DNA from: Sarcomyxa edulis
Lineage: Eukaryota > Basidiomycota > Agaricomycetes > Agaricales > Mycenaceae
Direction of reading: 5' to 3'
Length of the DNA stretch: 64,000 nucleotides
NCBI GenBank assembly: GCA_009761415.1
Contig: QUOL01000006.1
Location: forward strand, 868,001 to 932,000
Within the stretch, counting starts at the first letter, position 1; each line of letters begins with the position of its first letter. This document shows, piece by piece, positions 11,385 through 22,571 of the stretch. The notes beneath the pieces were generated by a model, which was not told the DNA's origin, ran no database searches, and saw only the letters and a program-made list of their open reading frames with translations. Both the position numbers and the translations under genes were made by a program.

Positions 11385-13636
11385 GGGGTAATAAAAAAGA
11401 GGGTTTTGAAAAAGACGAGTGTGGTGAAAAAGAATGGGGTGCTTTGAGAGCTTTGAGGAACTTCAAGCAATGAAATCAAGAAAACGACACCAGTGTCGGG
11501 CGATCGTAGTCTTCAAAAGGGAGACGCGCTTTAGAAGTAATGGCAAGTCAGATTCGAGGAGGAAAAAGACGAGGATTACGAGGACGCACCTGGGCGAAAC
11601 CGACACAGAACAAGAGCAGGCAAAAGGGTTGGACAAGAGAAGGGGAATGAAAGGAAACGAGATTGTTGTTCGGGCTTAAAACGCCAGAACGAGTCCAACC
11701 TTTCCCATCACGGCTTGCCATCGGCAGTGATGCCGCATCGTCGCGGACTTTGAATTGCCCCAGCAACGAACAAAGTCATTGGCACCTTCTCCTGCAAGTC
11801 CACTCAGCAACATTCCCTGAAATTCAATATCCATGCCGATCTATTCCTACTCATCCTCGATTCCCGACTAACCTGCTACATACCCATCCATACACATTTT
11901 TTGGACTTCAAAATCCCCTTTTCCAGCGACCTATCACGATACGTGCCTGGTAGTGAGAAAATTATTTATAGCTCAAAAACTCGAATCCTCCTGCACATGT
12001 CGTTTACAAATTCATCAACGATCATATCGGTGACTTTTGCTTGCAACAACTTGCAACACCAACTTGAAGCGTCGGATGGCAGACAGACTGCTGATCTCAT
12101 CCATATATATAGTACTGCCCCAAGGCACTGTAGGTCTTTTATCCTGCTTGACCTTGATCATATGTATTCTATCATTCAAAGGCTTGCGGCCAGTGTCAAT
12201 CTTGACCGTTTTTTGACCCTACGCCATCCGTTCCTCAATACCTCAATTTCGGAGTCGTGCGTTTCCTTCGTTACAATTACTGTTCTAACTTCATCCAGGC
12301 ACCCCGTCACCTTCAAAGGCCGCCAGACTGTTGAACTTTCCTCGAGATGATTCTTCCGGATTACCTCCTTCGAGCTTCGACGTCAAAGTATACAAGAGTT
12401 CCCACTTCTCCGGGCTCCATCATTTTGCATAGCCAGCTTGCTGTTCTCGCTGTTCTCGATGTTCCGATGCTGATCATGACTCTTTCGATACCAGACTCCA
12501 TGCCGACCTTGGTCTACTTATTGCAAAAGCATGAGTACTTTGCTTAGTACCAATTACTCCGTTCCACTGGATGGGATCCGCAGAGGATTCGACGACAACG
12601 AGCAATGAACGAATCACCACCTATCACCACCCTGCGATTCCATCCATCTCTTCCGATCGCACATATATCATGACGGTACCTCCAGTTGCGACCTGTTCCT
12701 ATTGGCCTATCGCTGGCTTACTACTACTGGTCATGTGCAATACAGTGTACTCGCATCTGCCATTGAACAGATGCGGTCTTCTGTCGTTGTGACCGTCAGC
12801 AGCAGCCTGCCAAATTTCCCTACAGTATCATTCTCTGTGAGTGAGTACACTCTTCCATCTTCTGGTTCCGCGAACGAGGTTTCACCGAGGTCCATTTGGT
12901 GACGCCACTCTTACTCTGGGTCGTCCATAGTGACTACCGCACTTACTCCCTGCCAGAGTTCCGTTGGAATCCTTCGACTTTTCTAGGTTCAATTCTCTGC
13001 ATAGCAACCACAACCTCCACCTCCATCGAATTTTCTTCCAGCCTCCGTGCCTGTATATGAATAGTTTACTGTATGCATTTTTAGACCTCTATTCCTGCAT
13101 CGTGTCCGACGTCGAAGAGAAATTTCATCCGATGTGCGTACAATCTAATCTGAATCACTAGCGATGCGCCGTTCCACAATTCCTTAACAGCAAGTTCGAG
13201 AATCAGAATCAAGCTTACCACCCATTCTCGACGTGCTCGCTGGTAGGTTACCATGGCCAGTTGCCCTACCTCCGGTCGGTACCACTAGCCCTCAGATGTC
13301 GAACTTTCCTTATTTCAAACACGCCTACTAGTTATACCAGTACTCCTAGTCCTGTTACTAAGATTAGTAATAGAGGATAATCTTCCCTACATAGCTATAG
13401 CGAGTAAATAGTAGGTACTATATGTATGTATATATAAGCGTAGTAGTCAAAAAAAAACGAGAAGGGAAGGGAGAATTCGTCAACGCCAATACCAGTAGAC
13501 GGCCGTCGCATCATCATCATCATCATCATCATCATTCATCAACATCATCATCAGCACTCCCAGTGGCCAGAAAATCGAAAAAGACCGAACCTGTTGTCCA
13601 AAAGAACACTATGTATACACACATTCCAACTCATGA
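11385..13636. other. Gene-poor stretch with (CAT)9 microsatellite
   Basis: About 2.25 kb between the promoter side of the Ser-rich gene and the 3' end of the kelch gene. Several short plus-strand frames (11663-12350, 12571-12902) are Ser/Thr-rich. They may be remains of a decayed secreted protein, but none has a start, splice sites and a motif that agree. A pure (CAT)9 tract lies at 13509-13535. No gene called. Confidence 0.4.
13509..13535. repeat. (CAT)9 microsatellite
   Basis: Nine uninterrupted CAT units, read directly; just downstream of the kelch gene. Confidence 0.95.
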
Positions 13637-15558
13637 TCATACATCGATGCTAAAGCTCGTGACTTGCGGTAGATAAGCCGACCCCGCTAAGTCAAGCAGA
13701 AACACGTCCTCGTAGACTTTGTTGCCGTTAAATCCACCAAAGAGAAACACGCGGCTGTCAGCGAGGAGGGAGACATGGTACCCACGGTGAGCAGGTGGTG
13801 TTCCAAGAGTATGCGATGGTGTAGCAGGTGTCATGGTAAGCACTGTTGGAGGATTGGTAGTTGATTCTTGCGCTGTTGCTGTGTTGGTGGATGAGAGGGA
13901 TATGGAAGAAGGGATGGTGAAGTAGGTTTTGAGGCGGGCTGGAGCGGGTTCGTACTGCAGAGATACTGATTCGTGTGTTAAACAACACGAAGCCAGTCAG
14001 CAAGGCATTTCAAGCGTCTCTATTCTTCACAGAGAACCGTGCGGTAAATCATGCTCACCTAGATTGAATAATAGGACATCAGACGTGTATTCCGTCCCAT
14101 TATGCCCACCCAAAATGTACAGATAAGATCCTACTTGAGTCGCGCTATGTGAAAGTCGACGGTGGGACGTCTCCAGTTTCACTTGCGACCATTCAAGAGT
14201 TTCTACATACAAGTCAGGTGGTCAGCATACATTAACAGAGAGTGAAAGTGCTCACCGAGGTTCAACACCCAAATATCGGAGAAGCATTCCTTCCCATCGC
14301 TCCCTCCTATTACGACCATGACATGCCCGACCAAATTGGCCGTATGGTACCCTCTGGGAAGAGGTTTCTTACCTTTCGTGTGGACTTCTTCCCATCGCCA
14401 TCCCCATCGTGTTGAACTTTTGCTATCTGCGTTCCCTCCTCCATAGCTCTTTCCATTCACGTGCGACTTGGCATTTGGCCCAGGAGGAGCCCAGCTTCCA
14501 CTGACGTCCAACGTCCAAAGGTCATTCAACGCCATCATACCATTCCCACCTCCAAAGACCCATATCTTCCCGTTATACAACACAGCAGTATGTGCCCTTC
14601 TGCATGCTGGACCGCGAATGGAAGGGCGTGGTGATGTCGATGATGTGGGAGATTCAGAAGGGGCGGGAGTATTTGAGTCTGATACGGAAAGTGTGTTATC
14701 GGATAGCAAGTCTTGTCCTGGAACGATTTTCGTCCACCTTCGAGTTCCAGTGTCCAAAACAAAGATAGTATCATAATAAATAGGTCCTCTACCTCCTCCG
14801 AAGATCACTATTTTCCGTTGGTCGATAAGAGTGGCCGTGTGGGCTCGGCAGGGGGGTGGGATGTCGCCGAGGGTTTCAGGATGACTCCATTGCATCGTGT
14901 CTGCAGGTCGCGAAGAAAGAAGGCGAACGAGTTGATCAAAGAAGAACGTGGTATATACAATGAAATTTCACGAACCGATGTCGAAACAATAGACATTTCT
15001 AAAGCAATTGCCCTTCTCATCGCATCCGCCAAATACCCATGCAGTAGAGTCGATCAGAGTGACGCTATGTGCACGCATGCCTTGTGCGGGCAACATTCCA
15101 TATACTGGGGCTTTGCTCCAATACATGATAGACGAGGGTACGACTTCCGCGGCCTTGTCGTGTGGTAGGCGCGGGTTATTGCGTATTTTTGGTGACGGAG
15201 GAGGTATTTTGGAAGAAGAAGACGCTTTTGTGTCCTTTTCTCGCGTTGTATCCTTTTCTCGAGTCGAAGAAGAGCTAGAAGCTGACGACGAGGTCTGCTC
15301 TCGTTTTGCCGACCCGTTAGTGCTTGAGCCAGCCGCTGCCGATGATGCGTCGATATTAGATGAACTGCTTCCTCTGCCGAGGGTCCTGAGACTTGGTGTC
15401 TTCTTCGATGATCCTGTTCTCCGAGAGCTTGTATTTGTGGTTGGGCTCGAGGTGGAAGCAATGGAAGGAAGATTGTGGTGTGGTATGAGAGGACTTGTGG
15501 GTGGAGAGAAGGCACCTTCTTCTGGGACATCGCTGAGACTTCGAGAGGTGCTGCTCAT
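13637..15558 (-). CDS. Kelch-repeat protein
   Basis: Four exons (14976-15558, 14256-14900, 14059-14202, 13637-13965) join in frame to 566 aa. The first about 150 residues are low-complexity Ser/Lys/Pro, probably disordered. Then come at least five to six kelch blades. Typical blade cores are RAHSVTLIDSTAWVFGG, CRAHTATLIDQRKIVIFGGG, RRAHTAVLYNGKIWVFGGG, RGYHTANLVGHVMVVIGG, RLSHSATQVGSYLYILGG and RGYHVSLLADSRVFLFGG, each with the paired glycines and a distal Trp or Leu. A beta-propeller scaffold for protein interaction is therefore predicted. No F-box, BTB or coiled-coil tail, so it is not obviously a Tea1/Kel1 orthologue. Blade 3 carries a Gly/Ser insertion loop. The start is the first ATG of the Ser-rich frame. 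Confidence 0.85.
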
Positions 15559-18320
15559 CGTGGTCGGCGTTGAAGAGAACAGCGAGCTCGAAGGAAAGAC
15601 ACGATGTAGTCGTTAATAGTAACAGTACTTCTAGAAGTTCTACTTGGCGGTAGCAATTGTATCCGTGACCGTACCGTCACATACAGTGCCTCAGTCCGAA
15701 CAACGAGGAATCGAGGACTACAAAGTATCATATGCTACTAGCAGATACAAAATCGAGTCAACAATGTCGCGTCTACATCCGACATTTTTATTCCACCTCC
15801 ATTCTGTAGATCTCCATCGACGGAGCCTTGTACGAAGACCGGTAGCCAAGCCTCCTTGCATTCATCCGGGAACGCTTCTGCTGCGGGTTTTGACCGTCGA
15901 AAAATTCCAGGAAGGAGATATGATGCTAATAGGTCATCTCTTTGGTTTTGTTACTATTCGAATCTTATCGACCAGTGACCGAGCCCTCAGAGGCACTGAA
16001 CACTCTGGTGTCACATCAAGCCTACAGGCTACGATGCAGTTGTCAATACATCTGTAAGAAAAGAACAAACGACTTACACAAAGTTCTCGACCGATTGCAA
16101 AGTGCCAGCCCATCTTTGGCGAGCAGTCCAGAGTCATACGTGAATTTCGAGTCACCACGTTCAACCATGATACCTCATAGCAAGTCGCATGGACTATATC
16201 GATCGATGACTCACACCATACGAGATCACGACTCATTGCGGCCTGAGCTTAGCTAGCGTGTGAGAGTCAAGAGGATCCACACTCACATCGTCTCCATCGC
16301 GTTTTACACGCGCTCGCAGATCATCAGCAAGGGACCCACGAGGTGGTCGGTAACCAAGTGCCCAGGTGCTTCATGGTCTATCGATATCGGCGTTGGTGCT
16401 TCGTCTACAATCGTAAGCTAGCATTACATATCCCAGTGGTAGTGGTAGTCAGGCAAAATACATGCCTTCTACCTCGGTTTGCTCCTCAGATTCAATTTCC
16501 CTAACCATCCTCATTGATGATTGAGAAGAGTACTCTCGTGATACGAGACATTCTCTGCGACCTGGGTGTTCGATCGATAATTTTCAGAGAGTTAGAGTAG
16601 AGGAGATGGGATAAATTGAAAGACCTCAAGCTGAAAGTTGGCTGAAAGCAGAAAGTAGTAGTCGAGCTATGCAGTTCAGAAAATCGAAGACCGATTATCA
16701 TAGCTTCCACTCGTCCCCGCCAAGCGAGGGAGATATAAGAGCGAGTTGGCGAGTCGTCATAGATAACGCATTTTTATCGAAGGGTTGGGACCCGGCTATG
16801 ATTCGACGCCAGGTTATCAACAGGTCATGAAGACATCCAGATGTGGTGTCACTCCACGTGACAGTGACATAATCACGCCTACACGCGATGCTCTACTTAC
16901 TGTACTCTGGCAAGGTCCAGCGATTTGAGTTATTTGAGGCGCCGAATGGAATCAGAGAGACCCGAGGAAAGAGATTTCAGCAGATACAGCCCAAGTGCGT
17001 CGTAGTGGCACCAATGGAGCGGGACTTCATCGGCATTCGGTCAACATTCGGTATCGAGTCGACAATAGACGTAGCGACGAAAAGCCCATTCGTGCAGTCT
17101 ATACAAGGGTATCAAATTGGTGATGGAAAGGTAGCGCTTACCTGAGAACTAGGCATCGATGGAAGACGATGAAGGTTGGACGATCAAAATGTTGTCTCAA
17201 AAGATACGATGGTCATGGACTCATGGCAGGATTCCTGCAGACTAGAAGAAGAACCATTTCAGTGTGGCAGAATAGTAGGATCAATGTCTACATACCTGTC
17301 TAGGCTATACGCTTTTCAAATATGCCCTCGTGTTACCTGTACACCCTCGACGCTAAATCTTTGCATATCGTTATCGGTCGAAATCCCAAGTTGATGAATT
17401 TAGGGTCCACAATATTGACATAGCCCACGAGCACTCTTCCAATAGTCGTCGAGTGAAGATCTTGGGTCAATCTTGGATCCCTAGAGGAGATACGACTTCT
17501 TAATCGACGTCTCGACAGGACTGTGTGACGGGGTTTTGCAGCTGGGCGGAGAACTAGTGCATACGAAGGCGTGTATATGCCTGCAAAGGTGTGCGTTCGC
17601 CAGAATTTTCGACATGAGTGCAGGATGGCCGCACTGGCAGGCCGCAGGCCAAGGCGAAGAAATGCAAGGCTGTGACCTGAACGTGACTACGGCTCAGTTC
17701 AATTCGCTCAACTCAGATCGGACCAAAGTGGCTCTCGAATGGTTTTTGCAAGGTTTTGTGCTTAGGTTCGTACAGTGGGACATAGAAAAAATGCTTGGAT
17801 TGGGGCATGCTATCTTCAAGTAGGTAGTATATGAAAACATCACTCGTGAGGTGACGCGAAGTAAAACAGGCCTGCAAAACAACGAAAGTTCAGCGTCAGG
17901 AAGACAAAGAAAGAGGTACAACGTAACGCACAAGCAAGCATGCAGTTCGCGAGGGCGGATGCAAGGCGTATGTATGCACTGAGGTAACCGTCTCCGGAAT
18001 TACCTACAAAGGTAAATTGAGCATCGAAAAGGAAAGAGTGACGATGAGAACAGACAGGCTTGAAACGCTGAGCGAGGATGCGCCTTGCGAGGTATACATG
18101 TCGATCAAGCCGGGTAGAGTCTGCAGAACATCGAAGTTAAGCCCCATAGGAAAGGACGAGAAGTTAGAAAAGAGGGTCACCGTCCGGGAACATGCTGCAT
18201 AAGCTGAGAAATGCACTAGAAGGAAGGTTGTGAGCATGCGACTGCGACGGAAGAAAGTGATAAAAACTTGCGAATATGCAAAGCAGTTATACCCAAGCAA
18301 TTGTCGAAAAGACGCGTCCA

Positions 18321-18952
18321 AACTAGAACCTAAGATATGCAAGAAGAGGTGAGTCTGAAATGGTGCTGCTCCATCTCCATAGTGCGTCTGGTCTCCTTCT
18401 TTTCCGAATCATTTCTCTCGCTTGTGAAACGTGCCCAATGTCGAGGCCGCCCAAGTGTGATCTCTCCAGGGCGAACCAAACATCGGACTAGGATATGGAA
18501 CGTCCTCCATAAACGGCATTGGTCCCGAGCAATAAGCCACCTTTACACATGTAAACCGCCATGCTCGAGACGTGTACCCTCGACACAAAGAAGAGCTGGG
18601 CACTCACAGGGAATGACGCAGATTCCCCGGCCGCTAAACCTTGCATCGAAGGGCACCAGGGCAGGCCCGCGTTTTGACTCGTCTTCATCGTACAGGTCTT
18701 GGCTTTGGTCGCTGGAGTCGACATACTCTTTCGATGTCTCTGCCCCACTAGTGCCACGAAAGTCCAGAGGGACGCAATATGGAGAAAGAGCAGCACCAAA
18801 ACAGATTCACGTACCAACACATCATCGAGTCCATGTTGTTTGGGAGCGCGCCGTTGGAGAGTGGAATGTTGGCCGGGATGGGGACCGAAAATGCGTGTCG
18901 TGAAGATTGCTACGCGAGCGAAGAAGTGTCCATCCCAGACTGATCTAGAATT
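18321..18952 (-). repeat. Tandem duplication, copy 1 (possible gene)
   Basis: First copy of a roughly 600-bp diverged tandem repeat; the second is at 19294-19888. Shared landmarks, in order: an ACTAGAACCTA block followed by ATGCA(A)GAA and GTGAGTCTG; GCTGCTCCATCTC; GCCACCTTTACA; CCACGAAAGTCC/CCATGAAGATTT; GCAGCACCAAA; and GAATGTTGG. On the minus strand this copy could encode two exons (about 18815-18915 and 18608-18747). They are separated by a 67-nt intron with good sites and read DSMMCCGAETSKEYVDSSD and GPALVPFDARFSGRGICVIP. No family is recognised and no full gene model could be closed. Confidence 0.5.
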
Positions 18953-19293
18953 AGAGGTTAGATGGGCAAATACCATAGAGCTAAGACACGAACACATAGT
19001 ATTGAGTTACTAGGCTTGAATGCGACGTGAAAAGTACGAAAGCGCAACAATTGTTGAGGATATGAAAGGCTCGATGGGCGACAATCAAAAATACAGGAGT
19101 TGCCGAATGGCGCCAGGATACTGAGAGGTAGCCCGGGAGAAGATGACCATGGGACAGACGAGATGCGCGAGCTGACTCGAGATAACTAGATAAACGTATC
19201 CGAATTAGCAATGACCCTCAAGAAAAGGGAAAGAAAAAAAAACGTGCGAGTAAAATGGTGTGTTCAAAAACACGAAGGAGGGCCGACACGTCC

Positions 19294-19888
19294 GACTAGA
19301 ACCTAGAAATATGCAGAAAACGTGAGTCTGTATGGAGCTGCTCCATCTCTCCACTGCGCATCATCTCCATCTCTTCGTGCTTGACGTTCCCGGGGCCACT
19401 TTCAAGAGGCAATCACCGACCCGGGCCCCAACAACGTCAAACTAGGAATGCAAGCGCAATTGGCGTTCAATACATAACAGCATTTAGTCCCACCGCACGG
19501 CCACCTTTACATGCATCACGGTGTGCATGTAACTTTGCTGCAGCCGTGCTCGGACTGTACCCCCCACATCTTGGCGGCGGAGGGTACCGGGGAGTACTTT
19601 TCTGATTCTTTGCTTGCTTGAGGTCTTCTGAATCGACATCCAGTTCTGTTAATGCCAGACCCCACTCGTGCCATGAAGATTTGGAGAGGACGCAGAAAAA
19701 AGAGATGGAGCAGCACCAAACAGATCACATACCTGCATACCCGTCGGTTCATGTCGCTTGAGGACGTGTCGATGTGTCGATGAAAGGGTGGAGAATGTTG
19801 GCTGGAACGGAGGGTGCGCCGCGCTGCGAAGAGGCGAGTATAGGTAGGCGCAGCCTGATGATCCGTCCCAAAGTAGTCTGTATAAAGA
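19294..19888 (-). repeat. Tandem duplication, copy 2 (decayed)
   Basis: Second, diverged copy of the repeat at 18321-18952, same orientation. The intron equivalent is preserved in place (donor GTATGT after 19741, acceptor before TGGGGT near 19670). The exon counterparts carry frame changes and stops, so this copy looks non-coding or pseudogenised. Confidence 0.5.
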
Positions 19889-20165
19889 GGCGTCAACACG
19901 ATAAGGGACTCTCAGAGGGATCGACGACACGTACGTGTTATTTGTATAAACAGAGCGGTGCCCACCCGCCTCCTCATGCAGATGCTGCGTGGAAAGGGAG
20001 GACTAGGCTAGAGCGAAAGGTGATCGAGTGGTGGAGGATGCTGACACTGAGATGACGGTGAGTAAGGAACAGCAGGCATAGGATAGTGAGATGGACGAAC
20101 GATGTGCAAATAAACGCTTGACCGATTGCTTGAAGAGAAGTGTTGTACAGTATACATGAATGTCA

Positions 20166-20189
20166 ATGATGATGATGATGATGATGATG
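20166..20189. repeat. (ATG)8 microsatellite
   Basis: Eight uninterrupted ATG units read directly, inside the purine-rich gene-poor stretch. Confidence 0.95.
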
Positions 20190-20672
20190 AGGTACAAGTG
20201 TCGAAAGCTATAGGAAAAGGAATGAAAAAGACGATGGTGGAACATAGTGTGTTGTCGATGATGCTTTTGTTTGATGACGGAGGTGAGAAAGGAGGGCCAT
20301 AGAAAGGATGATAGATGGTCGAGGACCGACGAGTGACAGAGCGAGTGACATAGGAAGACATATAGATAGAAAGAAATGAGATGCATATTGAGTGATAGCT
20401 GGGTGATGAGGGGTAAGATGCAACGGCGTGATGGTGGTTGAGGATGAACAAGAAGAAAATGCAGAGAAGACAGTCGTGATGTGATACAATGGAGACGTGA
20501 CGGGAAAAAATCGATGATGGTGACCGGAAGGATATCGTTATGAGAGGAGACACTTGAACAGGGCATTAGTGTTGATGTGATAGCTGCGCGATGTTTCAAT
20601 ACATGATCATCAATACAAGGTAAAGGGTGGACTCACATAGTGTTGTTGATGACGTTGATGAAGATGACGATG

Positions 20673-20694
20673 ATAATAATAATAATAATAATAA
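20673..20694. repeat. (ATA)7 microsatellite
   Basis: Seven ATA units read directly, flanked by GATGA-rich sequence. Confidence 0.95.
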
Positions 20695-22571
20695 GTTATG
20701 CTCATAGACCAGAGGGTGATGAGATATTGAAGATGACCGGTGAGTGGTGGTGGTGGTGAAACACCGTTTCCACCAATGTACGTGGTTGGTTGGCAGAATG
20801 GTCGACGTCCACAGCCTCCGAGGTCAGAGAGAGTGGCGAGCGAGTATGTCTAATGACTGGTGGGCCGAGGTACAAGAGATGTACGAAGGACTGATGCCGA
20901 ACGATTGAGTACACTGACATTGAGTAGAGAACAAATATACGAACAAGCACCGTGATAGTTAGGTCTGGTCGATGATAATGACGAGGGGTATAATGAAGAT
21001 CCTATGACTATAGTACAGTGTCGATGTCGTTGTCGTTGAGGAGGAGGATGAGGACTGAAAAGGTTCAGGGCGTCTACGAGGAAGCATGAGACAAAGGAAG
21101 ATCAGATAAAAATAGATGTATGAACGAACATGAGTATATGTCGATGCCCATAGTATGACTGAGATGATGTCGATGTCGATGATAACATCGTACAAGGATA
21201 GTTGTTGAGGTATGAGCCGCTCATCGATAAGTTGACTGCAAAGTAGAGATCAGTCGGCGATCGCAAGGGGGATCAAAGTAAATCAACATACCCGATGATG
21301 TTCGGGCTCCAGTAGCGCATAAGATGCGCGATTGACACCGATCGGTGACGGTGATAGGTCAGGGGTGGACTTTATTAGACGCCATGCGTATAGAGATAGA
21401 GATCCTGTAGGTAGATGTCAGTATCGGTAAATCTGATATAAGAAAAATAGACGAACATCGTGAGCGAAGATCTTGTGGGTTGAGAGACTCCATGACTAGC
21501 TTCTAATAAAAGAGCCTAAATATAGAGGTAAGCATTGAAAGAAGAAAACATAGAGTATATCGACAAACATTCTAAACAGGAGGGGAGAGGAAGGCTTTTG
21601 AGCCATTCCAGAGAGGGAGATGATGGGGGTTTGGAAGAGAGATAGTTCGTCCTCTTATCGAAAGCTCCATCAACTTTATATCCTCTGTCGGAGTCCTGAA
21701 TATTTTCGATTGCCGCGACCATTTATTGATTATCGATGGTGGCAAGTGAGGAAAGAAAGGAGAATACCGTATGCGGATAAGTCAGTAACGAATTGATAGT
21801 CACGGTAGCACGAGGCTCATAGATAAGACGGGTGGATGGATGCCCGAGAGATTCTGGGTTGGGTTAATACAAATTCGGTTGACATTCTCATGGAACTTCT
21901 GGATTTTCGACTGGAGGGTAGGTCCTGGCCATGAACGAGATGGTACGACGGGTGACGATGGATGCACATCTGAATCTGACATATCGCACCGTCAGTTATC
22001 GATGTTGTCTGCTCAAAAGTAAGGAAGTGGATCACCGAAAACTCCAGTCGCCTCCGGGCCGTAGATCACCGAGATACCAGCGTACCTGTTCGTCGGACGA
22101 ATTTCGTCCTCATCCTTCTTCTCCATCAGAAAGCTGATCGTTCTTCACCTTCCTTCAATCGAGTGCCAAGTGGAATTTGAAAGTTGGACGTTCCTAACCT
22201 GCATTCAGATAATTTCGGTCAAAGCCTGGGGGTCATTTATTGACCAGAGAACGAAGTCTTTGCCATAATCCAACGAATCTAGTATTAGATTCCACCGTCA
22301 GTACTCGACGATGGAGGGATATGATTGCAAGGAAAGTCGACCGCCAAAAGCCTCTATAAATCCAGCTATAATTCTTAACAAAGTGGTATTATGATTATTG
22401 ATAGATCTATGAAATGCTGCTATGCTACACCGTTAGCTCTTCGAAAATTATTAATGAAAGCAGATACATTACATGCTAGATTCGCCCGTACATGGCCAGT
22501 CGACACCTGAAGCACCATTCTAGGATATTCCAGCGTTAGAACCGCACCGCTGCACCTGCAGAGTTACGTCC

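Larger units (their letters stand above)
15559..22571. other. 7-kb gene-poor region with duplications and microsatellites
   Basis: No gene with a consistent exon chain and recognised motif. Coding-like pieces occur on the minus strand around 16.0-16.5 kb and 18.0-18.9 kb. A diverged tandem duplication lies at 18.3-19.9 kb (listed separately). From 19.9 to 21.5 kb the plus strand is purine-rich with GAT/ATA microsatellites, which leaves all three minus frames open by composition. From 21.7 to 22.5 kb the DNA is ordinary with short shadows only. Confidence 0.45.

Noticed and set aside
11663..12902. Chain of short Ser/Thr-rich plus-strand frames
   Set aside because: Could be remains of a secreted protein gene but no start, splice chain and motif agree.
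20003..20599. 198-aa minus-strand frame with His/Ser/Ile runs
   Set aside because: Two other minus frames are open over the same DNA; caused by purine-rich composition and triplet repeats, not by coding selection.
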